Assembly (NCBI GenBank): GCA_019745275.1 | Contig: JAIETJ010000073.1 | Location: 1 to 34,228 of the forward strand | Direction: 5' to 3' | From: Pseudomonadaceae bacterium | Lineage (GTDB): Bacteria > Pseudomonadota > Gammaproteobacteria > Pseudomonadales > Pseudomonadaceae | Length of the DNA stretch: 34,228 nt | Part shown: positions 12,976 through 22,100 of the stretch, one piece after another | How positions within the stretch are numbered: position 1 is the first letter of the stretch | Layout: the number at the start of each line of letters is the position of its first letter | The notes under the pieces: model-generated | The model's input: the letters and a program-made list of their open reading frames with translations, nothing else | Told to the model about the DNA's origin: nothing | Databases searched by the model: none | Translations under genes and position numbers: made by a program

Positions 12976-13857
12976 ATGAAGACCGCAGAAGAACTTGAGC
13001 AGGAACGACTGGACCTTGAAGCAGAGGATCGTGGCGACGAGGTTGATCCTGACCTGAAAGGCGACGATGACGACGAATTTGACGGCGACGAGCACAAAAA
13101 CGAGCTGGACGAAGAAGGCGAGCCGGCCGCCAAGCCTGAGAAAAAATCAGGCATGGTGCCGCACGCACGCTTCAACGAAGTCAACGAAGAAGCTAAGTCG
13201 AGCCGCCAGCGCGTGCAGGAGCTGGAAGAAGAGTTAGCCCGCGCCAAAGGCGAGAAGCCAGCGCCGGAGAAGGAGCCGGAAAAGCCAGCGCCTGCCGCGT
13301 ATGACTACGACGCCGCCGAAGATCGCTATGCCGAGGCGCTGCTAGAGGGCGATACGACAGCGGCCAAGGTTATCCGCCGCGAGATTCGCGCCCAGGAAAC
13401 TGCAGATTCGGAGCAGCGCGGCCGTGATGCCTTTGAGCAGTCCAAGCAGCAGGACGAGCAGGCCCGCGCCACGCAGTCTTTGCAGGCGGTCGCCAAGGAT
13501 GCCTATGCACGCTTCCCGTTCCTGAACTCAGAAGGCACCGAGCCTGACGCTGACGCCATTGAAATGGTGCTGGCGCTGCGTAATAAGCACATCCGCGACG
13601 GTGTGAGTGCTGGCGAGGCGCTGCTGAAGGCGGTGGATAAGATCGGGCCGATGTTTGGCGACGAGAAGCCGGTGAAGTCACCGGTTCGCGAAAGCGTGAT
13701 TGAACGCAACCTGGAGCGCGACAAGAAGATTCCGCCGCGCGAGCAGGGGCTGGGTGATCGCGGTCGCAACACGGACGTGAGTTCAATGACCGACGAGGAG
13801 TTCGACAAGCTTACCGAAAAAGAGCTGCGCGAAATGCGCGGGGATTTCCTCGGTTGA
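12976..13857 (+). CDS. Capsid scaffolding protein (probable)
   Basis: 293 residues from ATG 12976, which has AGGGGCAGG upstream; the longer frame from 12892 would run through the late element and the portal stop. The protein is very acidic at the N-terminus (EEDRGDEVDPDL type composition, DDDDEFDGDE). It then has the helix VNEEAKSSRQRVQELEEELA, a Glu/Lys/Pro linker, a helical middle with many Gln, and the C-terminal EEFDKLTEKELREMRGDFLG. Acidic, helical, low-complexity proteins between portal and coat genes are scaffolds in podoviruses: they guide coat assembly and then exit. The assignment is by position and composition. Confidence 0.75.
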   Translation: MKTAEELEQERLDLEAEDRGDEVDPDLKGDDDDEFDGDEHKNELDEEGEPAAKPEKKSGMVPHARFNEVNEEAKSSRQRVQELEEELARAKGEKPAPEKEPEKPAPAAYDYDAAEDRYAEALLEGDTTAAKVIRREIRAQETADSEQRGRDAFEQSKQQDEQARATQSLQAVAKDAYARFPFLNSEGTEPDADAIEMVLALRNKHIRDGVSAGEALLKAVDKIGPMFGDEKPVKSPVRESVIERNLERDKKIPPREQGLGDRGRNTDVSSMTDEEFDKLTEKELREMRGDFLG

Positions 13858-14099
13858 CCGCGTAAAAGCAGGGACATATTCATAGCGTCACGTTAGGGCT
13901 GCCGGTTGTTTCTACGCATAGGGTAGACGGCGGCCCTGGCTAACACCGCGATCTTGTATCGCTCGCTCACCGAGTCACGGTGTCATCGCCTGCAGGGCGT
14001 AAAGCTGCGCAGCGTCCCAGGCACGCAAAGCCTGTTTCCGCTCGGGTGGCGACACATCCACAACACGATTGACCACTTAACTGACTAGGAGACAAGCCA
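13858..14099 (+). other. 242-base leader of the capsid gene
   Basis: This is the longest gene-free stretch in the window. It holds the split late element (13870-13889), a perfect 5-bp inverted repeat CACCG-AGTCA-CGGTG (13968-13982) and an AGGAGAC ribosome-binding site just before the capsid ATG. No convincing open frame or sigma-70 promoter is seen. A long structured leader ahead of the most highly expressed gene may stabilise or regulate its message; this is inference. Confidence 0.45.
13870..13889 (+). promoter_or_regulatory. Late element copy 6, split by six bases
   Basis: AGGGACAT and AGCGTC are both intact but separated by ATTCAT; the usual GC before and AC after are also present. It lies 210 bases before the capsid start, much farther than other copies. 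The insertion looks like a local duplication around CAT and may weaken or retune this copy. Confidence 0.6.
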
Positions 14100-15206
14100 A
14101 TGGCTGTCACTAACTTTGCACGGCTAACTGCCAAGCAGAAAACAGTTTGGTCGCGGCAAGTGTGGAGCGCTGCCCGCAACCAAATGTTCATCAAGAAATT
14201 CCTGGGCACTGGCGACGGCGCCATGATCCAGCGAATCACTGAGCTGACCAAGACCGAGAAAGGCGAGCGTGTGTTGATTCACCTCGTAGCCGATCTGGTT
14301 GGCGACGGCGTGATTGGCGACAACATGCGCGAGGGCATGGAAGAGGAAATGATGAGTTACTCGCAAGAGATAACCATCGACCTGATCTCGCACCAAGTTT
14401 TAAGCAAGGGCAAGCTCGCCGAGCAGAAAACCATCCTGACCTTCCGTGAGATGGGTAAAACCCGCCTCTCGTACTGGATGGCTGACCGCTGCGACCAGCT
14501 CGCCATGCTCACGTTGTCCGGCGTCGGTTACAACTTCAACCTCGACGGCTCCCAACGTGACGCCGCGTCGCCGTTCCCGAGCCTCAGTTTCGCCGCAGAC
14601 GTGACTGCCCCCTCGTCCAAGCGTTTCCGGCTCTGGAACGGCACCGCACTTGTAGCAGGCGATACCACTCAGGTTACTTCTGCGTGCGTGCCGAACTACA
14701 AGATGCTGGTTGATCTTACGGCTTACGCCAAGACCAACTACATCACCCCGCTGAAATCTGGCGGTAAAGATTACTTCTTGCTGCTGGTTCAGCCGAACAC
14801 CCTGGCTCAGCTCAAGAAAGATGCCGATTACCAGCGCGCCGTTGTGGCTGTCGCCACCAAGTCTGGCATGGACAGCCCTTGGTTTACCGGCGCAGTCGTG
14901 ACTGTCGACGGCCTGGTGATCCATGAGGACATTCGCGTTTTCGGCACCCAGGGCGCGCCGAGCGGTGAGAAGTGGGGCGCAGGCTTCGCTGTCAACGGCT
15001 CGCGCACTCTGTTGTGCGGCGCGCAAGCGCTCGGCTTTGCCGACCTTGAAGAGCCGGAGTGGGTTGAAAAGAAATTCAACTACGACAAAAAGCTGGGCAT
15101 CAGCGTCGACAAGATGCTGGGCCTCCTGAAGCCGAAGTTCTACTCGATCTACAACAAGTCCGTTGAGGACTTTGGCGTAGTCGCGTGCGACCACTTCCAG
15201 CAGTAA
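14100..15206 (+). CDS. Major capsid protein, N4-gp56 family
   Basis: 368 residues. The N-terminus FARLTAKQKTVWSRQVWSAA, RNQMFIKKFLGTGDGAMIQR, GERVLIHLVADLVGDGVIGD and the segment MSYSQEITIDLISHQVLSKG are characteristic of the N4-gp56/DUF4043-type coat protein family (HK97-like fold). The C-terminal part contains the expected VDGLVIHEDIRVF and GSRTLLCGAQALGFADLEEP segments. Several hundred copies would build the icosahedral shell. AGGAGACAAGCC provides a good ribosome-binding site. The spacing to the next gene is 15 bases with its own AGGAG sequence. Confidence 0.9.
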   Translation: MAVTNFARLTAKQKTVWSRQVWSAARNQMFIKKFLGTGDGAMIQRITELTKTEKGERVLIHLVADLVGDGVIGDNMREGMEEEMMSYSQEITIDLISHQVLSKGKLAEQKTILTFREMGKTRLSYWMADRCDQLAMLTLSGVGYNFNLDGSQRDAASPFPSLSFAADVTAPSSKRFRLWNGTALVAGDTTQVTSACVPNYKMLVDLTAYAKTNYITPLKSGGKDYFLLLVQPNTLAQLKKDADYQRAVVAVATKSGMDSPWFTGAVVTVDGLVIHEDIRVFGTQGAPSGEKWGAGFAVNGSRTLLCGAQALGFADLEEPEWVEKKFNYDKKLGISVDKMLGLLKPKFYSIYNKSVEDFGVVACDHFQQ

Positions 15207-15221
15207 TAGGAGCCTGACGAT

Positions 15222-15620
15222 ATGGCTATTACCAAACCTGAAGGCCGCCAGAACGTAGCCGCGCTGTTTGTCCCGTTTGTGCTGGCTGACATTTCGTCTG
15301 CCTTGGCGCAAGCGGCGGCCCAGTTGCCGGCTGCCGCAATTGTGACTGGCGGTTTCATTGTAGTGGACGAGGTGTTTAACGCCGCGACCACTGCAACCTT
15401 GGTGGTGGGTGACGCACTTGTCGCCAACCGCTATGCACCGACTCCGCTGGACCTGAAAACGCTCGGCATGAAAGCGCTGACGGTAACGGGTTACGCCACC
15501 CTGAAAATCGCTGACCTAAACGTCACCTACGCCAGCTCTGGCGCGGCCGCGACCACTGGTAAGGGGCGTTTGTACCTGGAGTACATCGAAACGCCCAAAG
15601 CGTCTTGGACGCAGGGCTAA
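15222..15620 (+). CDS. Probable head accessory or decoration protein, 132 aa
   Basis: ATG 15222 follows TAGGAGCC. The protein is rich in Ala, Val and Thr with predicted beta strands (AAIVTGGFIVVDEVFNAATT, ATLVVGDALVANRY, ALTVTGYATLKIADLNVTYA) and ends GRLYLEYIETPKASWTQG. Its position directly after the coat gene, its size and its beta-rich composition suggest a capsid-surface or stabilising protein. No family is recognised with confidence. Confidence 0.6.
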   Translation: MAITKPEGRQNVAALFVPFVLADISSALAQAAAQLPAAAIVTGGFIVVDEVFNAATTATLVVGDALVANRYAPTPLDLKTLGMKALTVTGYATLKIADLNVTYASSGAAATTGKGRLYLEYIETPKASWTQG

Positions 15621-15624
15621 AACC

Positions 15625-15650
15625 GGATGGCCGGGGCGACTCGGCCAGCC
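15625..15650 (+). repeat. Stem-loop between head genes
   Basis: TGGCCG (15628-15633) pairs with CGGCCA (15642-15647) around an eight-base loop, extendable by GG/CC beyond one mismatch. There is no T run. It may be a processing or attenuation structure that keeps capsid and decoration transcripts more abundant than those downstream. Confidence 0.5.
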
Positions 15651-15679
15651 ACTAATTCGCAGCAAAGGGGCAAATAATT

Positions 15680-16081
15680 ATGAGCAAAGACACCATGCGT
15701 TTCTTGCCGGCCGATGGCGCCGACCACGAGGGCACGTTGGTTCCCGGCACTGGCGGCCATGTTGCCCGCGTCTACGCGGTCTGGCCGCAGGACGGCGAGC
15801 CAGGTACTCCGCTTGATGTGCGCTTTCGTAAGGCTGCCGTGGCTGCTGGTTGCGGAATTGTCGGCATGGGCGACCACTCGCTGGCCGCGCCGGAAGATTC
15901 CAGCAAGCAAGCACTGATCGTGGCCGCCATCGAGAAGCTGGTTGATCTGGATGACCCTGAAGATATGGACGGCGCCGGCCGGCCTAAGCTCGCATCCGTG
16001 AAAAAAGCTGCAGGTTTCACCGTTACCAAGGTCGAGCTTGATGCTGCTTGGGTTGTGTTCGTTGCCGAGCTGGAAGCCTAA
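15680..16081 (+). CDS. Hypothetical head-region protein, 133 aa
   Basis: ATG 15680 is preceded by AAAGGGGC. The N-terminal half has strands (MRFLPADGADHEGTLVPGTG, HVARVYAVWP, PLDVRFRKAAVAAGCGIVGM). The C-terminal half has a helix SSKQALIVAAIEKLVDLDDP and a final segment with LASVKKAAGFTVTKVELDAA. No family is recognised. The location between the coat and adaptor genes suggests a head-completion or small structural role. Confidence 0.55.
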   Translation: MSKDTMRFLPADGADHEGTLVPGTGGHVARVYAVWPQDGEPGTPLDVRFRKAAVAAGCGIVGMGDHSLAAPEDSSKQALIVAAIEKLVDLDDPEDMDGAGRPKLASVKKAAGFTVTKVELDAAWVVFVAELEA

Positions 16082-16084
16082 GCA

Positions 16085-16744
16085 ATGAACCGCGGCGACC
16101 TGCGCGAGCGGCTGCGTAAATCCTATCTGGATGACGTGGCGGCGCCGTTCCTGTGGTCTGACGATCTGTTAGACGCGCTGATTGAAGAATCTCAGCAGGA
16201 AGCGGTCATTCGTTCGCGCATGTTGCATGAGGTTGTGAGCGTTGTGTTGGTGCCAGGGCAGGGCGAATACGCACTGCCCACCACCGGCTTAGACGTTACG
16301 CGGGTTAAGCCCGCAGGGTTGCGGCCATTGGCGCGCACCTCACTGCAAGAATTGGACGACTCAGGCAACTGGGTCGCACGGCAAGGGACCGCTACCCATT
16401 ACAGCTACACCGCGCTGGCCTTTGGCGGCGACGGCAAGCTAACGATCTACCCGCTGCCGGCCGCTGCCGGCACGGCGCAGGTATCGCTGCAACGCATGCC
16501 GCTGGCGATTGCCAGCGACGGCGCAGAGCTGGAGATACCAGCGCATCTGCATGTGCATCTGCTCGACTGGGCCGCGTTCCGGGCGTTTAGCCTGCGCGAC
16601 AGCGACTCAGAGGACAGCTCAAGAGCCGCCAAGCATGAGTCTGTATTTACCGATCGCTTTGGTGCGCGGCTGAGCGCGAACACCTTGCGCAAGCGCGCAG
16701 AGAAACGCCCGCACCGCACCCGAATCAACCAAGACTGGAGATAG
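16085..16744 (+). CDS. Head-tail adaptor/connector protein (probable)
   Basis: 219 residues. The helical N-terminus NRGDLRERLRKSYLDDVAAP, FLWSDDLLDALIEESQQEAV, RSRMLHEVV is the usual start of adaptor proteins that dock under the portal ring. The middle (GQGEYALPTTGLDVTRVKPA, YTALAFGGDGKLTIYPLPAA) forms the beta insertion. A C-terminal helical region (LHVHLLDWAAFRAFSLRDSD) and a basic tail (RKRAEKRPHRTR) follow. The order portal, scaffold, coat, accessory, adaptor is standard in such podoviruses. The start follows the previous stop by three bases. Confidence 0.68.
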   Translation: MNRGDLRERLRKSYLDDVAAPFLWSDDLLDALIEESQQEAVIRSRMLHEVVSVVLVPGQGEYALPTTGLDVTRVKPAGLRPLARTSLQELDDSGNWVARQGTATHYSYTALAFGGDGKLTIYPLPAAAGTAQVSLQRMPLAIASDGAELEIPAHLHVHLLDWAAFRAFSLRDSDSEDSSRAAKHESVFTDRFGARLSANTLRKRAEKRPHRTRINQDWR

Positions 16745-16749
16745 CCAAC

Positions 16750-17157
16750 ATGGCCAACACGCTTTATGACAAGGCGCGCCAGCGCTATCTGGAAGGTCAG
16801 TTCAACATGCTGAGCGACACCATCAAGGTGATTCTCGTTGACACTGCCGCTTACACGCCCAACTTCACGGCGCATGAGTTCCTGTCGGATATTTCAGGCT
16901 CGGCACGTATTACCACCCCGGTGACCATGACCTCAAAGGCCACCGCCGGCGGCGCGTTCGATGCTGCAGACGTGACCTTTACGTCGGTTAGCGGCGCGAG
17001 CATCGAGACGATTGTCATCTACAAAGACACCGGCACCGAGGCGACTAGCCCGCTGATTGCGTACATCGACACGGCCACCGGCCTGCCGATCACCCCTAAT
17101 GGCGGCGATATTATCGTCACCTGGGATAACGGCGCGAACAAGATTTTCAAGGTTTAA
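16750..17157 (+). CDS. Virion structural protein of a widespread phage family, 135 aa
   Basis: ATG 16750 follows CTGGAGAT. The sequence MANTLYDKARQRYLEGQFNM, DTIKVILVDTAAYTPNFTAH, EFLSDISGSARI, SIETIVIYKDTGTEATSPLI, AYIDTATGLPITPNGGDIIV is a pattern I recognise as recurring in connector/tail regions of many tailed phages, with an all-beta composition and an ITWDNGANKIFKV-like end. It is annotated there only as a structural protein. Here it lies between the adaptor and the first tail gene, consistent with a neck or tail-decoration role. Confidence 0.62.
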   Translation: MANTLYDKARQRYLEGQFNMLSDTIKVILVDTAAYTPNFTAHEFLSDISGSARITTPVTMTSKATAGGAFDAADVTFTSVSGASIETIVIYKDTGTEATSPLIAYIDTATGLPITPNGGDIIVTWDNGANKIFKV

Positions 17158-17171
17158 GGTAAGGGGGCGGC

Positions 17172-18356
17172 ATGGCCATTAAAGTCTACAGATCGACAGA
17201 CCTTGGCGCTCCAGCGCTTACCGGCGCTATCGGCTCGATGATCCCGTTTCTCGATGCGGTGCTGGTCGACGGTTACAACTCCATCAGCATCACCAGCATT
17301 ACCCGCGTAGGCGCGACCGCTACGGTAGTTTGCGCCGTGCCGCACGGCCTCGTTACCGGCGACTCTGCGCTAATGGCGGGCGCCGCTCAGACGAGCTACA
17401 ACGTCGATGCCGTGGTGACGGTCCTGTCTGGCACCTCATTCACTTATGACGTAGCGGGCTCGCCGGCCACCCCGGCAACCGGCACGATTACTTGCAAGCG
17501 CGCGCCTGGAGGCTTCGCCAAAGTTTTCACCGGCTCCAATAAGGCTGCTTATCGGTCATTCGACGTAACAGGCAATCGCTTCTTCCTACGCATCCTTGAT
17601 GATGGCGGCAGCGCTGGCGGCACCCGAGAAACACGCGCCTACGGTTACGAGTCGATGACGGACGTGGACACCGGCACTAACCCGTTCCCTACTGCGGCGC
17701 AAAGCGCTAATGGTTACTACTGGATAAAATCGAGCACCACGGATGCCGTGGCGCGAGCATGGACGCTGGTCACTAACGGCAAGCTGCTTTATCTGTTCGT
17801 GGACTACGGCACGGCTGCGGCCTTAGGTATGTCGGCAAACGGGGCTTTTCACTCGGCGGCATTTGGCGACACGCTGTCCTATAAGCCTGGTGACGCCTAC
17901 GCAACAATCATTACGGGCGGAACCACGGCAAACCAGACAACCGCGCCATTCGGCGGGCTTGGGACTCAAGCAGTCTCAATCACATCAACTACAACCTTCG
18001 CGTCGAGCATTGCTATGGCCCGCGAGTTCACCGGCATTGCGGGCGCTCGTTATGTTGGGCTAATGGGTTCGTGTTTAGCTGCCGGGTTCGGCACAATAGT
18101 CTACCTCGCCTACCCGCACATGATCGACAACGGTTACTACGCAACGCCCGTACAGATAACGCAAGGAGCTCCGGCGCTGATTCGCGGCCGCATGCCCGGA
18201 ATGTACGAGGGAATGCACGGCCGAGCACTCAATAATGGCGATATTGTGGAGAACTTCCAGGGCTTGTCCGGCCGCAAGCTGCTGATGATGTACACCCACG
18301 GCGCAGGTTCTCCGGGCTGCATTATGCTGGACATAACCGGCCCGTGGGACGCCTAA
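17172..18356 (+). CDS. Tail/adsorption structural protein, 394 aa
   Basis: ATG 17172 has AAGGGGGCGG upstream. The N-terminal region (AIKVYRSTDLGAPALTGAIG, SMIPFLDAVLVDGYN) is followed by a small beta domain (ITSITRVGATATVVCAVPHG, LVTGDSALMAG, FTYDVAGSPATPATGTITCK). A large region with RSFDVTGNRFFLRILDDGGS and FNP-type turns follows, then GIAGARYVGLMGSCLAAGFG, and the end LMMYTHGAGSPGCIMLDITG. The domain 'v..hGl.tGd...' resembles beta modules found in phage tail proteins. No exact family is named. It is tightly followed by the discoidin-like gene (one base between), suggesting joint function at the tail tip. Confidence 0.58.
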   Translation: MAIKVYRSTDLGAPALTGAIGSMIPFLDAVLVDGYNSISITSITRVGATATVVCAVPHGLVTGDSALMAGAAQTSYNVDAVVTVLSGTSFTYDVAGSPATPATGTITCKRAPGGFAKVFTGSNKAAYRSFDVTGNRFFLRILDDGGSAGGTRETRAYGYESMTDVDTGTNPFPTAAQSANGYYWIKSSTTDAVARAWTLVTNGKLLYLFVDYGTAAALGMSANGAFHSAAFGDTLSYKPGDAYATIITGGTTANQTTAPFGGLGTQAVSITSTTTFASSIAMAREFTGIAGARYVGLMGSCLAAGFGTIVYLAYPHMIDNGYYATPVQITQGAPALIRGRMPGMYEGMHGRALNNGDIVENFQGLSGRKLLMMYTHGAGSPGCIMLDITGPWDA

Positions 18357-18357
18357 C

Positions 18358-19182
18358 ATGGCGGCCTGCCGTTACTGGCGCCTGTTCGTAAGTGCGACGA
18401 ATGGCGGCGCCAACGTAGCCATTGGTGAGCTGGCGATGGCTGAATCACCGGGCGGCACAAACGTATGCACGGGGGGCACTCCCGCGTCGTCATCGGCTTG
18501 GAGCGCCACCTACCTGCCAGCTAAAGCGTTTGACGGCAGTAATGCGGCGAATAATGGCTGGCGCTCGGCCGGCCCTGTCTCCGAGTGGATTCAATACGAT
18601 TTTGGCGGTACGCCGCGAGACATTGTGGAACTGAAGGTTTCATTTCCCGTGGCCGGCACCATCGTGTTGAACGAAGCGCCAAAGGCGTTTGTACTGTATT
18701 GCAGCGATGACGGCATCAAGTGGGAGTTGCGCCGTGGCTGGAGTGAACAAGTGTTCGCGTCTAACGAGGTAAAGACCTACGACGCAACGCCGATCCCGGC
18801 AGGCTCTATCGCCAACAGAATTCGGCCAGGTAAAGCGGAGCTACGCTATAACTCGGCAGCTACATCGCAGGCGTGGGTGGCTTCAGTCATCTCCGTGCGC
18901 AATCTTTGCCGCGACAAGAACAGCACCAAGCCCTATCGATTTAACACCTTTACCGGACGTAAGCGCATTGCAGGTGTCACCACGTCACTTGGCCAGCCAA
19001 TTTCGCGCCGCGTTGATCTGTTTGAGCAAAAAAGCGGTCTGCTGGTTGATTCGATATTCACCAAGGATGACGGCCTTTACGAGTTCAAGGAAGTCGCCGA
19101 CACCACCTATATGCTGGTGGGTACAGACGTTCGCGCCGAGCAAAACAGCATTGTTTTTGCCCATGTAACACCTGTCGATTAA
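18358..19182 (+). CDS. Discoidin (F5/8 C)-like tail protein with carboxypeptidase-regulatory-like C-terminus
   Basis: 274 residues. Residues 1-150 read as an F5/8 type C/galactose-binding-like domain: RYWRLFVSATNGGANVAIGE, LAMAESPGGTN, AKAFDGSNAANNGWRSAGPV, WIQYDFGGTPRDIVELKVSF, FVLYCSDDGIKWELRRGW. These domains commonly bind carbohydrate. Residues about 200-274 (GRKRIAGVTTSLGQPISRRV, LFEQKSGLLVDSIFTKDDGL, YEFKEVADTTYMLVG) resemble a carboxypeptidase-regulatory/Ig-like beta sandwich. The product is a candidate receptor-binding component on the tail. Motifs are seen directly; the ligand is unknown. Confidence 0.65.
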   Translation: MAACRYWRLFVSATNGGANVAIGELAMAESPGGTNVCTGGTPASSSAWSATYLPAKAFDGSNAANNGWRSAGPVSEWIQYDFGGTPRDIVELKVSFPVAGTIVLNEAPKAFVLYCSDDGIKWELRRGWSEQVFASNEVKTYDATPIPAGSIANRIRPGKAELRYNSAATSQAWVASVISVRNLCRDKNSTKPYRFNTFTGRKRIAGVTTSLGQPISRRVDLFEQKSGLLVDSIFTKDDGLYEFKEVADTTYMLVGTDVRAEQNSIVFAHVTPVD

Positions 19183-19194
19183 AGGGGCACGCTT

Positions 19195-22100
19195 GTGTCG
19201 TATAGCCCTCCAAGCGGCGGCACGGTCAATCTAGACCTGCTGGCGAGCCTTGATAAGCCTAACGGCGCAGCAGTAAACCTTGAGTTTGCCGCAGTCAATG
19301 CGAGCATCCGCTACGTTGGCGGCCTGGACGCATCCAGCTTCGGCGCTGCTGGGATCAAAACCCCAAGACTGATCGCGGCAAAAGGCGAGAATCACAGCGC
19401 CTTTACGCAGCCGGTCATCTTTAAAGACATTCCAATCATTCGCCCTGCGGGCATTGATTCCACCATTCAGGTAGGAGCGCCGGTCGCGAGCTGGCGGCGT
19501 TTTCTTTATCCCGAGCCAATCAGCGCGCCGACGCCACTTAATTCTGTCCAGCGCGTGCGTTTGGTCGGCGGGTACAACTCGCCCCCAGGTTCAACGATCG
19601 TCTTTGACTGGGGGAGCGATAGCTACATTGCGCCACCCGGATCAAGTGTCGTGCTGGAGTTTGGCGCGCTAGGTTCCGGTAACATTCTTAGCGCTTCGGT
19701 GGGTAATACAGCCGCTTACGGCACCCTGTACATTGGCCCCGTCGCTGGTCTGCGGCCGGCAGGCATCGATTCGCTGTCGTTTGGCTCTGCGGCGATGCAG
19801 ACACTTACGCGAGTGCTCGGCCTTGCTGGTCTGGGCATCGTGCCGCCAGTAATTCCGGCGCCAGCGCTTGTAAACTCAGGCCGGGGCGTATCGCCAGGCG
19901 GGCCATCGCTGGGCGCCTACGGCGTGGCGGTGATTGAATTCCTCGATCGGGAAGTTAAGCCGTCAGGCTTAGTCGCCACCAGCTACGGGACAGCATTGCT
20001 GAGCGGCGGCGTCAGGGAAATTGCGCTATCCAACCGCGGTCTGCTTGCATATTCGACGGGCGATGCCTCGATCTCTTTTAAAGAGCGGCTGGTGATCCCG
20101 GTTGGCTTCATGCAGGAAACCTTTACCCGTCCACTGATCGGCTACCCGAGGCCGCTGCATGGGATCGGCTTCGATGCGGCCACCTTTGGCGCGACGGACG
20201 TACATGACAATACTCAGCACCTTTACGGCGTCAGCTTTTCTGCCGGCGGTGCCGGCGAGCCGTTTGTTGCACCGCATACCCGCATAACCCTGCCGCAGCC
20301 GATAGCACCGCCGCAGATTGAGCGGCCGATAGTGGTCAGCATGCGCCGGGTTGTTTACCCGTTTTCCGATCTTCTGGACTGGGGGCCGTACTTCGGCAAC
20401 TTCTACTACATCGACAACCGCAACAAGACCATTGCGGCCTACGGGTCACTTGCCAGCAAAGCAGGGCTGGCGCTGGTCGAGAATGGCGCAAGGCCGATAA
20501 CGATCAGCGGCGCGGACATGAGCCGGCACGGTGCCGCGATGATCGGCTACCGCATTCGTCACTTCCCAATAGACGGGTTCAACACCGGCTTTGTCAGCAC
20601 CTGGGCCACCGCCGTCAACGGCGCAAGGCCGCTGTTTGCCCACGGGTTCGACGCCTCGGGCAGCTCCAGCTACGCGGCGCTGGCAAATAATCGCCGCTAT
20701 CTGACCTATGCCGGCGGCGGTGAGTCGCAAGAATTTGGCTACGGCTTTGCGGCATACGCCATTCGCACCATTTCTGAGCTTCAAGAATTTATCATCCCGG
20801 CTTTTCCCCTGCCGAAAATCGACAACCACCAGCGCTTTGTTTTCCCTGTAGGCCGCGCCCCGAACAATCCCGGCGTGCCGTTCATTGAGGAACATTTCAC
20901 CATCATCGCGCCGCGCTGGGTGTATCTGGACAGGTTTGGCGAAGGCTCTATTCGCAACCGCAACATTACCGCAGGCGGTTACGGTTACGACCAGGCGGAG
21001 TTTGGTCGCGCCACATCGCTTAACCGCAACACCATAGTTGCGCCGGAAGGGCTGTTGTCACAGGCAATCGGCGTTCACTGGGCCGCTGACACGCGGCAGA
21101 CAATCAAGGCGGGCGGCCTGCTGGCATTCAGGATCGGCACCAGCTGTCGCGTTCAGTTATTGCAGCCGGATTTGCCGTACCAGCAAACAATCGAGGGTGC
21201 TGAGGTAGGCGGTTTCTACCCGGTCTTTGGCATTGCAGCGCTTACCAGTAACGTGTTATTTCCGCAGGCAGGCGATCAGCATGCCAAGTACGGTACTCCG
21301 GCCATTATGTCGAACGGGATTTTGCCGATCGGCATTTTCCTCAAGGAAGAAGATCAGTGGGGCTACCCATCGCTTAATCCTGCTCAGTATGTTTTTGCGC
21401 GCTCAATTGCTGATGTTCAGGTGCCGGCACACAGGCTTGACCATCACACGATATGGGCGACCAGTGATGTTACCCCGCAGGCAGTGACCAACCATGACGG
21501 TAAAAGATTCAGCCCTGTGGATGGGGGCAATTTGCCCTTTTTTGGCCGGATTATTGTCACCAATGCAAATCGCAGCGTGAGCGCCCACACCTCGGGCGAC
21601 TCATTACGAATGAGTAGTCCTGTCGTAGATTTGCGCGTTCGCTATGTCCGCCCGAACGGGCTGAAGTCATTCCGATACGGTGTGCCGTCTATCCCGACAG
21701 GTATTGCTATCGGTGTTTTCGGGGATGATTTTGCGGCTTCAGGGCATTGCGCGCTCACCCACTACGTTGCCCCTAACACGGCGCGGCAGATTTTCCCGCT
21801 AGGCAATTCGCTCGCTCTGTTCGGGCAGGTAAGGATCGAGCTGTTCATCCGCACGATTTACCCGTATGGGGCTTCCCCCGTTGTTATTTATGGTCCGAGC
21901 AGGGTAGGGCCAACGCCAAGGATTGAGCCGGATGGCATCGACTCCAGCGTGTACGGCGCGCAGTGGGTATCGGATCGCATTCGCTTTGTTCGGCCGCAAG
22001 GCGCGGACATGGTGGTCACTGGCTATTCCGCTGGGCAGTTTAAGAACCGGATGCGCGTGACTCACGACCAAAAGCCACGGCAGCTCTATGTAGCTGGCTT

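Noticed and set aside
14400..15311. Long leftward open frame opposite the capsid gene
   Set aside because: It is a shadow of the well-supported capsid gene with no start signal or recognisable protein features.
21640..21649. CGCTATGTCC, reverse complement of GGACATAGCG, inside the 1005-residue gene
   Set aside because: Only ten bases match, it lies within coding sequence and on the wrong strand for any nearby gene, so it is treated as chance.
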